Shown here: positions 43,890 to 52,365 of the stretch, in pieces
How positions within the stretch are numbered: position 1 is the stretch's first letter
How the letters are laid out: each line of letters begins with the position of its first letter
Source: Chloroflexota bacterium
GTDB taxonomy: Bacteria > Chloroflexota > Anaerolineae > Anaerolineales > VGOW01
Assembly: GCA_016197225.1 (NCBI GenBank)
Contig: JACPWC010000022.1
Coordinates: forward strand, 16,086 to 80,085
Direction: 5' to 3'
DNA length: 64,000 bases
Position numbers and translations under genes: made by a program
The notes under the pieces: generated by a model
The model's database searches: none
Told to the model about the DNA's origin: nothing
What the model saw: the letters and a program-made list of their open reading frames with translations, nothing else

Positions 43890-44384
43890 ATGAGCGGCGA
43901 AACTTCACCCATCGTATTGCAATCAGGACAGGGCCGGGCGCTCTGGCATCTCAACGCTTTGATGAACTTCAAGGCTCTGGGCGCGGAGACGGGCGGCCAA
44001 TTCTGGGCATTGGAGGGGCTGGCTGACAAGCACATGGCCGTGCCACTCCATTCCCACAGCCACGAGGACGAAATCTGGTACGTCGTCGAAGGCGAGATCA
44101 CCTTCACCGTCGGCGACAAAACGTGGACGGCCGGCCCCGGTTCGTTCGCCTTCGTCCCCCGCCACACTCCTCACACCTTTCAAATCAAATCGGAGACGGC
44201 GCGCTGGTTCGGCATTGGCACACCCGCCGGGCTGGACGAGTGGTTCTTCGAAACCGGCCAACCGGCCCAAGCGTTGACGCTCCCACCGCCGCCGCCCGCC
44301 CCGCCCGACGAGGCCGCCATCAACGCCATCGTCGCCAGCCTGAAGGCCTATGGCACCGACACGTTGGGGCCGCCGCCCGGCTAA
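43890..44384 (+). CDS. Cupin-domain protein
   Basis: 164 residues from ATG 43890, with AAGGAG seven bases before it. The metal-binding cupin motif 1 is PLHSHSHEDEIWYVVEGEI, followed by GPGSFAFVPRHTPHTF as motif 2. Small cupins of this type are oxygenases, isomerases or binding proteins; no substrate can be read. It is the target gene of promoter module a, so it is likely activated by the LuxR-type protein before it. A hairpin with AGACTCTAAGGGTCT follows. Confidence 0.85.
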   Translation: MSGETSPIVLQSGQGRALWHLNALMNFKALGAETGGQFWALEGLADKHMAVPLHSHSHEDEIWYVVEGEITFTVGDKTWTAGPGSFAFVPRHTPHTFQIKSETARWFGIGTPAGLDEWFFETGQPAQALTLPPPPPAPPDEAAINAIVASLKAYGTDTLGPPPG

Positions 44385-44385
44385 G

Positions 44386-44446
44386 ACTCTAAGGGTCTCA
44401 GCCCCTTCACTTCGTTACGGGGTGCTTCGCAAGACCTTTAGGGTCT
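44386..44446. repeat. AAGGGTCT / AGACCTTTAGGGTCT hairpin repeat
   Basis: GACTCTAAGGGTCTCAGCCCC and GGGGTGCTTCGCAAGACC form imperfect arms with TTCACTTCGTTAC in between. It is related to the surE-end palindrome at 20675-20706 and may end the cupin transcript. Confidence 0.6.
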
Positions 44447-44536
44447 GGCGCAACTACTATATCTCTAATTTTCAGCGGCGGCCCAAATTGAGTCTAAAAT
44501 GCCTGTCATCAACGCGAACTTGAAAGGATGACGGCC

Positions 44537-45766
44537 ATGCCAACCCTGCCAAACTACAAACACTTCGACGGACGCCATTGGGAAACGGGGACGGTTCAAA
44601 ACTACTTTGCCTATTCCGGCGTCAAAGCGCCGCACAGCGGCAAGCCCTACAGCGAAGCCATGCTGATGGGCGTCAGCGGCGGGGTGCTGGTGGGCTACTT
44701 CTCATTTGCCTACGAAGGCCACGACCCGCACGTTGCCATTCTCACCCGCAACACCTTCAACCCGCTCGACACCCTGCTCGTCCGTCTCGGCGTTATTCAA
44801 CACTTGCAACAAACGCCGGACGCCAAAAAGGGTCTGCAAAATTTGCTGGACGCCCTCGACTCCGGCTCGCCCGCCATCGTCTGGGCCGACGCCTTCAGCC
44901 TGCCCTACAACGGACTCGAATCGCGCCAGGACTGGTGGGCGATGTTCCCGATCCTGGTTTATGGATTCGACGATGAGGCCGACACTGTTTACATTGCCGA
45001 CCGCTCGTCCCAACCCTTCATCATTACTCCTGCCGAACTGGCCGCCGCGCGCGGGCGGGTGAAGAAAGACAAATATCGCCTGCTCACCCTTGAGCCGCCC
45101 GACTCCGGCAAATTACCCGTTGCCGTGCAACAAGGCATTTGGGATTGCCTCAAGCGTTACACCGAAGCGCCGGTGAAGAGCGCCCGAAAGAATTTTGGGC
45201 TGGCCGCCTTCCAGCGTTGGGCCGCCGTGTTGACCAACCCGAAGGACAAGCAGAGTTGGGCCAAAATTTTCCCGCCGGGTGTGAAGATGTACGCCGGGCT
45301 GATGTCGGCCTTCGATCGTTTTGGATTGGGCACGGCCGGCGCGCAACGCGACCGCGATTTGTACGCCAACTTTTTGGATGAGGCGGCCACGGTGTTGGAA
45401 CGGCCCGCCCTGCAAGAGTCGGCCAAACTGTTTCGAGTCTGCGCCAAAGGCTGGGGCGAGTTGGGCGCGGCGCTTCTGTCAGACACTATGACGCCATTCA
45501 AAGAAACGCGCGAACTGCTGACGCGCCGGCGCAAACTCTTCGTCGAGAAAGGCGGCAAGGCGTTGGCTGAAACTCGGAAGGTCAACACGCGGCTGGAGGC
45601 CATCCGCGCCGAAATGGAGAAAGCCTTCCCGCTCACGACTGGCGAAGCCGCCGCCCTGCGCGAGCAGATTGCGGAGAGTGTGCTGAAGGTGGGCGAACAA
45701 GAGAAGGCCGCTTACGAGTCATTACAGGCGGCGATGGCCGATCAACAAGGGCGGAGGAGGAAATAG
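44537..45766 (+). CDS. BtrH-like N-terminal domain protein (C39-peptidase-like fold)
   Basis: 409 residues from ATG 44537, which has GAAAGG nine bases upstream; ATG 44528 is too close to that site. The N-terminal 135 residues (HFDGRHWETGTVQNYFAYSG, SEAMLMGVSGGVLVGYFSF) match the BtrH N-terminal family; BtrH is an acyl transferase in butirosin synthesis with a papain-like fold. The usual Cys is replaced by Val/Ala here (no Cys in GTVQN), so activity is doubtful. The C-terminal half (ADRSSQPFIITPAELAAARG onwards) resembles DUF4872. It has no dyad module upstream. Confidence 0.7.
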   Translation: MPTLPNYKHFDGRHWETGTVQNYFAYSGVKAPHSGKPYSEAMLMGVSGGVLVGYFSFAYEGHDPHVAILTRNTFNPLDTLLVRLGVIQHLQQTPDAKKGLQNLLDALDSGSPAIVWADAFSLPYNGLESRQDWWAMFPILVYGFDDEADTVYIADRSSQPFIITPAELAAARGRVKKDKYRLLTLEPPDSGKLPVAVQQGIWDCLKRYTEAPVKSARKNFGLAAFQRWAAVLTNPKDKQSWAKIFPPGVKMYAGLMSAFDRFGLGTAGAQRDRDLYANFLDEAATVLERPALQESAKLFRVCAKGWGELGAALLSDTMTPFKETRELLTRRRKLFVEKGGKALAETRKVNTRLEAIRAEMEKAFPLTTGEAAALREQIAESVLKVGEQEKAAYESLQAAMADQQGRRRK

Positions 45767-45788
45767 TGGGCCATCATACAACTGCCCT

Positions 45789-45822
45789 GAGGACACTCCC
45801 GAGGACACCCTTTTGCTAATAT
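45789..45822 (+). promoter_or_regulatory. Direct-repeat promoter upstream of the 89-residue gene
   Basis: GAGGACAC at 45789-45796 and again at 45801-45808, a 12-bp period. The second copy ends 8 bp before TAATAT (45817-45822). This spacing is like that of SARP/BTAD activator sites. A BTAD regulator lies immediately downstream. Confidence 0.45.
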
Positions 45823-45864
45823 GAGGCCAAATAACAACTTCGTCATTCAAAAGGAGAAACCACC

Positions 45865-46134
45865 ATGTCCACCCTATTCGTTCATCACAAAGTTGAAGAC
45901 TATGCCAAGTGGCGGCCCGTGTTCGATGAAATGGGCGCGGCGCGCAATACCCACGGCGCCACCGGCTGGCGTGTGTTGCGCGACGCTGCCAACCCCAACG
46001 AGATCATCATCCTCACCGAGTTCCCGGACGCAGACAGCGCGCGCCGTTACGCGCAGGCTCCCGAACTGCGTGAGGCCATGCAGCGCGCGGGCGTGAGCGG
46101 CCGGCCCGAAGTGCTGTTCCTCGACGAGGCCTGA
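45865..46134 (+). CDS. Small dimeric alpha/beta-barrel (ABM-like) protein
   Basis: 89 residues, AAAAGGAGAAACCACC before ATG. The pattern FVHHKVEDYAKWRPVFDEMGAAR, GWRVLRDAANPNEIIILTEFPDADSARRYA is typical of the dimeric ferredoxin-like barrel family (antibiotic biosynthesis monooxygenase, DUF1330-like). No catalytic residue stands out. It lies between the BtrH-like gene and the BTAD regulator. Confidence 0.75.
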   Translation: MSTLFVHHKVEDYAKWRPVFDEMGAARNTHGATGWRVLRDAANPNEIIILTEFPDADSARRYAQAPELREAMQRAGVSGRPEVLFLDEA

Positions 46135-46177
46135 GGCCCTCACTCGTGCCGCCGTAGCCCGCAACGCCCCATGCTCC

Positions 46178-46183
46178 TATAAT
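46178..46183 (+). promoter_or_regulatory. -10 TATAAT six bases before the BTAD regulator
   Basis: CTATAATAGGGGC then ATG 46190. The spacing predicts a leaderless mRNA. Confidence 0.72.
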
Positions 46184-46189
46184 AGGGGC

Positions 46190-48964
46190 ATGTCGGCGTT
46201 GCGGATTTTTCTTCTAGGCGAACCTCGATTTGAGCGCGATGGACATACAGTCGAGTTGACCTCGGCCAAAGCCATCGCCCTGCTCGCCTACCTCGCCCTT
46301 ACTCGCGTCTCGCACGCCCGCGAGCATCTCCTCGCCCTGCTCTGGCCTGAAAGCCCCGGCGACGCCGCGCGCAAAAATCTCCGTAACACCTTGTGGTCCA
46401 TCCGCAAAGTATTGGGGGAAGATGCTCTGCTCACGACTGATGACCGCCTCGCTCTCTCCCGATCCGCCTGGGTGGACGCGCACGAATTTGAGTCCATCCC
46501 CCAACCGTTAATCCCAAACCCCCAACCCCTAATTTCTCTCTATCATGGCCTCCTCCTCGATACCCTCTCCCTGGCCGATGCCCCCGACTTTGAAATCTGG
46601 CTGACGGCTGAACGCGAGCGATTTGGACAACTGTATCTGCGCTTGCTGGCGGCGGCGATAGAACAGAGTCGGGCAACCGGAAATTGGCCGGAGGCGTTGG
46701 AACTTGCCCACCGCGCGTTGGCGCACGACAACCTGCAAGAGCCGATGCACTGCGCGTTGATGGAAGCGCACGCGCGTTTGGGCCAACGGCCCGAAGCCCT
46801 GCGCCAGTACGACTCATTGCGCGCCATCCTCGAACGCGAGTTGGGCGTGGAGCCGCTGGCCGAAACGAAAGCACTGCGTGAGGCCATCGCGCGGGACGAT
46901 TTGCCGTCCACCCCGCAGAGGCAAACCAAGCCGCGCTCTGCGCCCATCGAGCCAGCGCACCCGCCGTTCGTGGGCCGCGAAACTGAGAAAGTGGCGCTGG
47001 ATGAAGAATTGGAAGCCGCCGCCTCCGGTCGGGCGCGCCTCGTCCTGCTCACGGGCGAGTTGGGGATTGGCAAATCGCGGCTGTGGCGCGAGTGGTCGCT
47101 CGGCCTCCCGCTCGATTGTGTTGTGCTGGAGATGCGCTGTCTCGAAGCGACTCAGACCCTGCCCTTCGCGCCGCTCACCGAGTTGTTCTCGCGCGGCGCC
47201 TACGCCCGCCGGCTGTTCACGCCGCCCTCGCCTGTGCCCGCCTTATGGCTGGCCGAGGTTGCGCGCCTGCTTCCTGACTTGCGCACTGCTTTGCCTGACT
47301 TGCCCGCGTCCGCCGCGCTCCCGCCGGACGAAGAGCGCCGCCGCATCTTCGAAGCCTTCACCCAATGCCTGCTCGCGCTTAAGGCCCGCCCGCTCGTGTT
47401 GTTCATGGACGATTTGCACTGGGCCGACCGCGCCACGCTGGACTGGCTGGGCTACCTCGCCCATCGCCTGCACAGCGAGGCTCTATTGCTCGTCGCCACC
47501 TATCGGCCAGAAGATGCGCCCCCCTCGCTCATGCAGTTCGCCGCCGACCGGGGCCGCGAGTTCATCGCCCGCCGCCTGCCATTGGCCCGCCTGACGCACG
47601 ACGAGTCCGAGACGCTCATCACTGCCCTCGTCGCCGAACCGACTCAGGGGGAGGCATTCGTTCAGCGCGTACTGACTCAAAGCGCGGGCAATCCGTACTT
47701 TCTGATTGAGTTGTGCCGGGCCGCCACCGATGGTTTACCGCACTCTCTGGCCGAACTGGTGCGCGCCCGCCTCCACCGCCAGCCCGACACGGCCCGACAG
47801 GTGGCCCAGACCGCTGCTGTGCTCGAGCCAGATTTTGATTTCGCTACCCTGCGCCGGGCTAGCGGGCGCGGCGAAGAAGAAACGCTCGATGCCCTCGACG
47901 CGCTCTTGCGCGCGGGCGTGATCACTGAGCATCAATCAAGATACACCTTCGCCCATCCGCTTGTGGCGGCGGTAGTACGCGAGGGGTTGAGCGGAGCGCG
48001 GCGCGTCTTCCTGTATCGCCGCGCGGCGCAGGCGTTGGAGATCACCTATACGGGCCGCCTGCCCTCGGTCGCCGGACGCCTCGCCGCCTGCTACGCTCAG
48101 GCTGATAACCCGCCGCGCGCCGCCCACTTTGCCGAGATGGCTGCCGCTCACGCGCTGACGTTGGCGGCCACGGCAGAGGCCGTTGACTTCTATCGCCGCG
48201 CATTGGCCTTTGAGCCGACGCCCGTACGTGAACTGGGGCTGGGCCGCGCGCTGTATCGTAAAGGCGATCTGGCCGAAGGGTGCACGGTGCTAGAGTCGGC
48301 CCAGCGCGCATTTGAATCTCGCGGCGATGCGCGCGGTGCGGCGCAGGCTTGCATCGCGCTTTGCGACGCCCTGTTACGCGCCGGTCATTTTGCCGAGGTG
48401 ATCCAGTGGGGCGAGCGCGTGCTGGCATTTTTAGAAACGGAACCAATCATGGCCCACAACAACGCGGCCTATCATGCCGCCCTGCTCGGCGACCTGCCCG
48501 CCGCGCACCGGCACATCCAGTCCGGTCTGAAGCTGGCCGACGAGCGTGAGCTGGCCGTGACGCATCAATGGCTGTACAGCACGCGCGGTGAAATTGCATT
48601 GGCTGAGAAGCAGTGGGATGTTGCCGAAGACTGGTTTCGGCGCGGGCGGACTGAGGCTGAGCGGCATGCCAACCCGGAGATGGTCGCCACCTACCGCGCC
48701 AACCTCGGCCTTGCGGCCCGTGGGCGCGGCGACCTTGATCGCGCGCTGACTCTGTTGACTGAAGCGCGCGCCTCAGTTCCCAACTCCCACCAGCAAACAC
48801 AGATTGATCTCTGGCTGACCGAACTTCACCTTGAGCGGGGCGAGCCAGCCTCGGCGGACGACGTCCTCACCCGCGCCGAAGCGCGCCTGGCGAGCGACGA
48901 ACGCGGGCGTTTCCGCGCCTGGGCAGAGCGCCTGCGTGAGCAGTTCCCTAAAAACGTGGTGTAG
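46190..48964 (+). CDS. BTAD (SARP-like) transcriptional regulator with AAA ATPase and TPR parts
   Basis: 924 residues. N-terminal OmpR-like winged helix (about 3-95: LRIFLLGEPRFERDGHTVELTSAKAIALLAYL ... LLALLWPE), BTAD domain (about 120-245), AAA ATPase with Walker A GELGIGKSR and Walker B LVLFMDDLHWAD, then TPR-like helices to the end. It has no C-terminal LuxR HTH. It is likely an ATP-dependent transcription activator. A CCCAACCCCTAATTTC-type repeat (46498-46540) is translated as PQPLIPNPQPLISL between the winged helix and BTAD domain. A terminator follows. Confidence 0.87.
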   Translation: MSALRIFLLGEPRFERDGHTVELTSAKAIALLAYLALTRVSHAREHLLALLWPESPGDAARKNLRNTLWSIRKVLGEDALLTTDDRLALSRSAWVDAHEFESIPQPLIPNPQPLISLYHGLLLDTLSLADAPDFEIWLTAERERFGQLYLRLLAAAIEQSRATGNWPEALELAHRALAHDNLQEPMHCALMEAHARLGQRPEALRQYDSLRAILERELGVEPLAETKALREAIARDDLPSTPQRQTKPRSAPIEPAHPPFVGRETEKVALDEELEAAASGRARLVLLTGELGIGKSRLWREWSLGLPLDCVVLEMRCLEATQTLPFAPLTELFSRGAYARRLFTPPSPVPALWLAEVARLLPDLRTALPDLPASAALPPDEERRRIFEAFTQCLLALKARPLVLFMDDLHWADRATLDWLGYLAHRLHSEALLLVATYRPEDAPPSLMQFAADRGREFIARRLPLARLTHDESETLITALVAEPTQGEAFVQRVLTQSAGNPYFLIELCRAATDGLPHSLAELVRARLHRQPDTARQVAQTAAVLEPDFDFATLRRASGRGEEETLDALDALLRAGVITEHQSRYTFAHPLVAAVVREGLSGARRVFLYRRAAQALEITYTGRLPSVAGRLAACYAQADNPPRAAHFAEMAAAHALTLAATAEAVDFYRRALAFEPTPVRELGLGRALYRKGDLAEGCTVLESAQRAFESRGDARGAAQACIALCDALLRAGHFAEVIQWGERVLAFLETEPIMAHNNAAYHAALLGDLPAAHRHIQSGLKLADERELAVTHQWLYSTRGEIALAEKQWDVAEDWFRRGRTEAERHANPEMVATYRANLGLAARGRGDLDRALTLLTEARASVPNSHQQTQIDLWLTELHLERGEPASADDVLTRAEARLASDERGRFRAWAERLREQFPKNVV
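46498..46540. repeat. CCCCAACC(G)TTAATCCC repeat inside the BTAD regulator gene
   Basis: Two near-copies of CCCCAACCNNTAAT encode the repeated PQPLI/PQPLI peptide. It is an AT-rich insert that keeps the frame. Confidence 0.6.
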
Positions 48965-49005
48965 ACCTTCAGGGTTTCCCGCAGGCGGCCCGGAAGGTCT
49001 TTTTG
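48963..49005 (+). terminator. Terminator between the BTAD regulator and its target promoter
   Basis: AGACCTTC pairs with GAAGGTCT and is followed by TTTTTG. It begins at the stop codon of the regulator and ends 7 bases before dyad module b. Confidence 0.8.
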
Positions 49006-49011
49006 ATTCAA

Positions 49012-49056
49012 ATAGGGCGTTCGCCCGATGTGGGCGCTTCGCGCTTGGCATAGACT
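49012..49056 (+). promoter_or_regulatory. Dyad promoter module b
   Basis: Dyad ATAGGGCGTTCGCCCGAT (49012-49029), 21 bp, TAGACT (49051-49056), then GTC. It drives the small membrane protein and the SnoaL-like gene. Confidence 0.85.
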
Positions 49057-49091
49057 GTCTCCAACTTCATCACCCAAAGGAGAACAGTCTC

Positions 49092-49745
49092 ATGTCATCA
49101 CAAACCCTCATTCGCTGGAGCGGGCTGGCGCTCATCATAGCGGGGCTGATCTACATCATCTTCCAGCCGCTTCACCCTGCCGAGAGTGATCCGGGCGCGG
49201 CCCTCAACCCGCTTTGGGCGGTCGTGCATTACGCAGTCACCGTTCATCATTTGCTCGTGGTCGTCGGCCTTGTGGGACTCTACCTGGCGCAAGCAGAGCA
49301 AGTCGGCAGGCTTGGGCTGATCGGATTCATCGCCGCCCTGCTGGCGAACGCCTATTGGGTGGGTGGCGCGATTGACGAAGCGCTCTTCTACCCCTATCTG
49401 GCCGCGCAACAGGCGACGCCCACCCCGCCTTTTGAGCTTTTTGATCCGGCAGGCCCACTCGGTGTGTATCTCGTCCTCGTGCTCGTGGCGCTCGTCGTTT
49501 GGGACTTGGGCAGTATTCTGACGGGGTACACTACCATGCGCGTCGGGGTTCTCCCGCGTTGGGGGGGACTGCTGTTGATCGTCGGCAACGTGGTTCTCAA
49601 CGTGGGCGCTTTTGTCCCCGGCATCTACTTCGTCAAAATCATCGGCGGCGTGCTCATGGGCATTGCGTATGCCTGGCTCGGCTACGCGCTCTGGGCGCAA
49701 AAGGGCGAAGCCCGCGCGGCCATGCAACCGCAGATGGTCAAGTAA
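49092..49745 (+). CDS. Small polytopic membrane protein, DUF4386-like
   Basis: 217 residues from ATG 49092, AAGGAG nine bases upstream. Six hydrophobic helices are visible, beginning IRWSGLALIIAGLIYIIF. The paralogue at 59587-60225 begins SRWSGLALIIGGLILGI and shares the helix layout and DPAGPL loop. The function is unknown; DUF4386-type proteins are often found next to regulators. It is the first gene after module b, followed by a SnoaL-like gene. Confidence 0.75.
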   Translation: MSSQTLIRWSGLALIIAGLIYIIFQPLHPAESDPGAALNPLWAVVHYAVTVHHLLVVVGLVGLYLAQAEQVGRLGLIGFIAALLANAYWVGGAIDEALFYPYLAAQQATPTPPFELFDPAGPLGVYLVLVLVALVVWDLGSILTGYTTMRVGVLPRWGGLLLIVGNVVLNVGAFVPGIYFVKIIGGVLMGIAYAWLGYALWAQKGEARAAMQPQMVK

Positions 49746-49782
49746 CAATCTCCAATCCTCCAATTCTCAAAGCTTCAAACTC
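49746..49782. repeat. CAATCTCCAATCCTCC repeat
   Basis: One short AT-rich repeat unit fills the spacer between the membrane gene and the SnoaL-like gene. Confidence 0.6.
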
Positions 49783-49800
49783 CCGAAAGGAATCTCCTCC

Positions 49801-50226
49801 ATGTCCACCGAATCCAACAAAACCACCTCCCGCCGCTTTCAAGAAGAATTCAACAACCGCCACTGGGATGAATGCGCCCGCCTGCTGGCCCCCGGCTTCG
49901 TCACCTATCAACCCGGCGCGCCCGGCCCGTTGAATGCCGAAGCCTTCATCCAAATCGGGCAGATGTTTGCCACGGCCTTCCCAGATCTGCGCGTGACCAT
50001 CCAAGATCAGATCGCCGAGAACGACCGTGTAGCGACCCGCCTGAGCTTCAGCGGCACGCACCGCGCCGACTTTCAGGGCATCCCGGCCACGAACCGCATC
50101 ATTGACGTAAACGGCGTCGTCATTGATCGTTACGTGGACGACAAGATTGCCGAGCATTGGGCGCTGTTCGACGCGATGGAATTGATGCAACAGTTGGGCG
50201 TCATGCCCGCGCCGCAAACGGCGTAA
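49801..50226 (+). CDS. SnoaL-like ester cyclase-family protein
   Basis: 141 residues. The NTF2-like fold is recognisable: FNNRHWDECARLLAPGFVTYQPGAPGPLNAEAFIQIGQMFATAFPDLRVTIQDQIAENDRVATRLSFSGTHRADFQGIPATNR is typical of SnoaL-like polyketide-cyclase relatives. The C-terminal stretch ELMQQLGVMPAPQ is shared with the second copy at 51930. It probably acts on a small hydrophobic molecule. It is the second gene after module b. Confidence 0.85.
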   Translation: MSTESNKTTSRRFQEEFNNRHWDECARLLAPGFVTYQPGAPGPLNAEAFIQIGQMFATAFPDLRVTIQDQIAENDRVATRLSFSGTHRADFQGIPATNRIIDVNGVVIDRYVDDKIAEHWALFDAMELMQQLGVMPAPQTA

Positions 50227-50240
50227 TTCCCTTCACAGCC

Positions 50241-50273
50241 AAAAGCGGCCCGACGATCGTCGGGCCGCTTTTT
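50241..50273 (+). terminator. Perfect palindromic terminator
   Basis: AAAAGCGGCCCGACG, ATCG at the centre, and its mirror ending in TTTTT. It ends the SnoaL transcript and lies directly before the -10 of regulator 2. Confidence 0.88.
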
Positions 50274-50284
50274 GTTCGCGTAAG

Positions 50285-50290
50285 TATAAT
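50285..50290 (+). promoter_or_regulatory. -10 TATAAT eight bases before the start of regulator 2
   Basis: GTAAGTATAAT, 8 nt, ATG 50299. Leaderless mRNA is predicted. Confidence 0.75.
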
Positions 50291-50298
50291 GAGTGGCG

Positions 50299-51840
50299 AT
50301 GTCCGCTCCGCAACTCCGCCTCGCCGAACTCATGGCCTCCCTCTCGCTGGCCATTGACCTGGGCAACGGCCAACCGATTGAATGGGTGATGAAGTGCACC
50401 CTGCTCGGCCTGAATCTGGCTAAAGCCATCGGCCTAAGTGATGATGAACAGCGCGAGGTCTATTACCTTTCCCTCTTACGCCACATTGGGTGTACGGCCA
50501 CAGCGCCCGCTGATGCCAGGCGAATGGGCGATGAAACTGTCGTCGCCGAGGGGATGACGATTGACCTCGACGACCCGGCGCAGACGCTTAGCTTTGTGCT
50601 CCGCAACGTGGGCAAGACTAAACCACTAGCCGAACGATTACGCCTCATGGCCAACATGCTGGCCGTCGGTTCAGAGACTGCTCACACTACCTGCGTCGCC
50701 CAAAACGAAGTGGCCGAGCGCCTCGCCGGGATGATGGGCTTTGCCTCGAACTTCAAGCGCGGCCTGTCGCAAACCTTTGAGCGATGGGACGGCAAGGGAC
50801 TGCCGGACAAAGTTCAAGGTGAAGACCTAACCCTCGCCGCCCGCATCGCTTATCTCGCCCGCGACGCGGCCACGTTTTATCACCTAAGCGGAATTGACGC
50901 CGCCGTGACGATGGTGCGCCAACGGTCGGGCCGTCACTTTGACCCAACGCTGGCGGAGGCCTTCTGTCGCCATGCTCCTGACCTGTGCGAGTCGTTGGAA
51001 ACCGACTCAGTGTGGGAGGTCGTACTCGCCGCCGAACCAGGCCAATCGGCCTGGCTCACCGACGAACAATTTGATATGGCCGCTCAAGCCATCGCCGACT
51101 TCACCGATTTGAAGTCACACTACCTCGTCGGCCATTCGCGCCGAGTGGCGAAGATAGCGGCGGACGCGGCCAAAGCGTACGGCTTGCCGGAGGCAGATGT
51201 GGTGACCATTCGACGGGCGGGCTGGTTGCATGACATCGGACGGGTGGGCGTGACGGCCGGCATCTGGGAGAAGCCGGGGCCGCTCACCGCGAGCGAGTGG
51301 GAACAGGTGCGCCTGCATCCGTATTTCACCGAGCGCGTGCTGTCGCACTCGCGCGCCCTCGAACCGTTAGGGACATTGGCCGCGCTCCATCACGAACGAC
51401 TTGACGGCTCAGGCTATCATCGCCGCTTGCCCGCCTCGATGTTGACTCCCCTGGCCCGCCTGCTCGCCGCCGCTGATGGCTATTGTGCGATGACTGAGGC
51501 GCGCCCGCATCGCCCCGCACTTTCACACGCTGCCGCCGCCACCGAACTGCGTCGCGACTCCACAATCGGTAAGTTCGACCCGCAAACAGTGGACGCCGTC
51601 CTCAGCGCGGCCGGCCATCGCGCCGCCCGCCTGCGCCGCGCCCCATCCAACCTGACCCCACGCGAAATCGAAATCCTGCGCCTCATCGCGCGCGGTCACT
51701 CCACCAAACAAATTGCCCGCCAACTGACCATCACTGAAAAAACCGCCGAAAACCACATCTACAATGTTTACGGAAAATTGGTGTCAAGGGCCGCGCCGGG
51801 GCCACGCTCTTTGCCGTCCAGAATCATCTGCTCGACCTGA
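50299..51840 (+). CDS. Regulator 2: double HD-GYP/LuxR protein with a 3' frameshift
   Basis: 513 residues from ATG 50299 (leaderless); GTG 50293 is in frame but upstream of the predicted transcript start. Layout as regulator 1: N-terminal degenerate HD-GYP (LLRHIGC, FERWDGKGLPDKVQGEDL), a second copy with ligands in place ([40 protein letters not shown]), and a LuxR HTH (LTPREIEILRLIARGHSTKQIARQLTITEKTAENHIYNVYGK). After GK the frame breaks at an A-run (51774-51777): adding one A restores [21 protein letters not shown], as in its paralogues, ending at 51848. It is a real or sequencing 1-base deletion that changes the last helix. Confidence 0.8.
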   Translation: MSAPQLRLAELMASLSLAIDLGNGQPIEWVMKCTLLGLNLAKAIGLSDDEQREVYYLSLLRHIGCTATAPADARRMGDETVVAEGMTIDLDDPAQTLSFVLRNVGKTKPLAERLRLMANMLAVGSETAHTTCVAQNEVAERLAGMMGFASNFKRGLSQTFERWDGKGLPDKVQGEDLTLAARIAYLARDAATFYHLSGIDAAVTMVRQRSGRHFDPTLAEAFCRHAPDLCESLETDSVWEVVLAAEPGQSAWLTDEQFDMAAQAIADFTDLKSHYLVGHSRRVAKIAADAAKAYGLPEADVVTIRRAGWLHDIGRVGVTAGIWEKPGPLTASEWEQVRLHPYFTERVLSHSRALEPLGTLAALHHERLDGSGYHRRLPASMLTPLARLLAAADGYCAMTEARPHRPALSHAAAATELRRDSTIGKFDPQTVDAVLSAAGHRAARLRRAPSNLTPREIEILRLIARGHSTKQIARQLTITEKTAENHIYNVYGKLVSRAAPGPRSLPSRIICST

Positions 51841-51849
51841 ATGACTGAA

Positions 51850-51894
51850 ATGAGGGAAACCCCTCATGCGCCCGGCGGTAAGTCTCCGTATACT
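51850..51894 (+). promoter_or_regulatory. Dyad promoter module c
   Basis: Dyad ATGAGGGAAACCCCTCAT (51850-51867), 21 bp, TATACT (51889-51894), then GTT. It overlaps the restored stop region of regulator 2 and drives the second SnoaL-like gene. Confidence 0.85.
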
Positions 51895-51929
51895 GTTGGC
51901 TAAACCTCACTGACACCAGGAGATGCCTT

Positions 51930-52355
51930 ATGTCCCTCGAAGCCAACAAAGCCCTCGTCCGCCGCCTCTTTGAAGAAAGCGACCATCGCCAGGGCGACCT
52001 CCCCGCCGAATTGTTCGGCCCGAACTACGCTGCGCATTTCACGACCATGCCTATGCCACTCAATCTCGACGGTCATGTTCAGATGACGAAAATGTTCTAT
52101 GCCGCATTCCCTGACTTGCATCACACCATCGAAGACCAGATTGCCGAAGGTGACAAAGTCTTCACGCGGGCCACGGCGCGCGGCACCCATCTCAACGCCT
52201 TCATGGGCATCCCAGCCACCGGCAAATCGTTCGCCATCACTATTACCAGCCTTGACCGGGTAATGGGTGACGAGATTGTCGAAGAGTGGGTGCTCGGCGA
52301 CACGCTCGGCATGATGCAACAACTCGGCGCCATCCCTGCGCCGCAGGCGTCTTAG
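51930..52355 (+). CDS. Second SnoaL-like ester cyclase-family protein
   Basis: 141 residues, AGGAGATGCCTT before ATG. NTF2-like fold with ALVRRLFEESDHRQGDLPAELFGPNYAAHF, FYAAFPDLHHTIEDQIAEGDKVFTRATARGTH and the GMMQQLGAIPAPQ end, paralogous to 49801. The His of the FPDLHHTIED block is a candidate active-site residue of the family. It shares a transcript with the SRPBCC gene 10 bases downstream. Confidence 0.87.
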   Translation: MSLEANKALVRRLFEESDHRQGDLPAELFGPNYAAHFTTMPMPLNLDGHVQMTKMFYAAFPDLHHTIEDQIAEGDKVFTRATARGTHLNAFMGIPATGKSFAITITSLDRVMGDEIVEEWVLGDTLGMMQQLGAIPAPQAS

Positions 52356-52365
52356 GAGGTGTGCC

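Noticed and set aside
44456..44500. Dyad promoter module before the BtrH-like gene
   Set aside because: A TAAAAT -10 is possible, but the sequence 21 bp upstream has no symmetry.
45778..45822. Seventh dyad promoter module before the 89-residue gene
   Set aside because: The 18 bases 21 bp upstream of TAATAT are not palindromic; a direct repeat is present instead.
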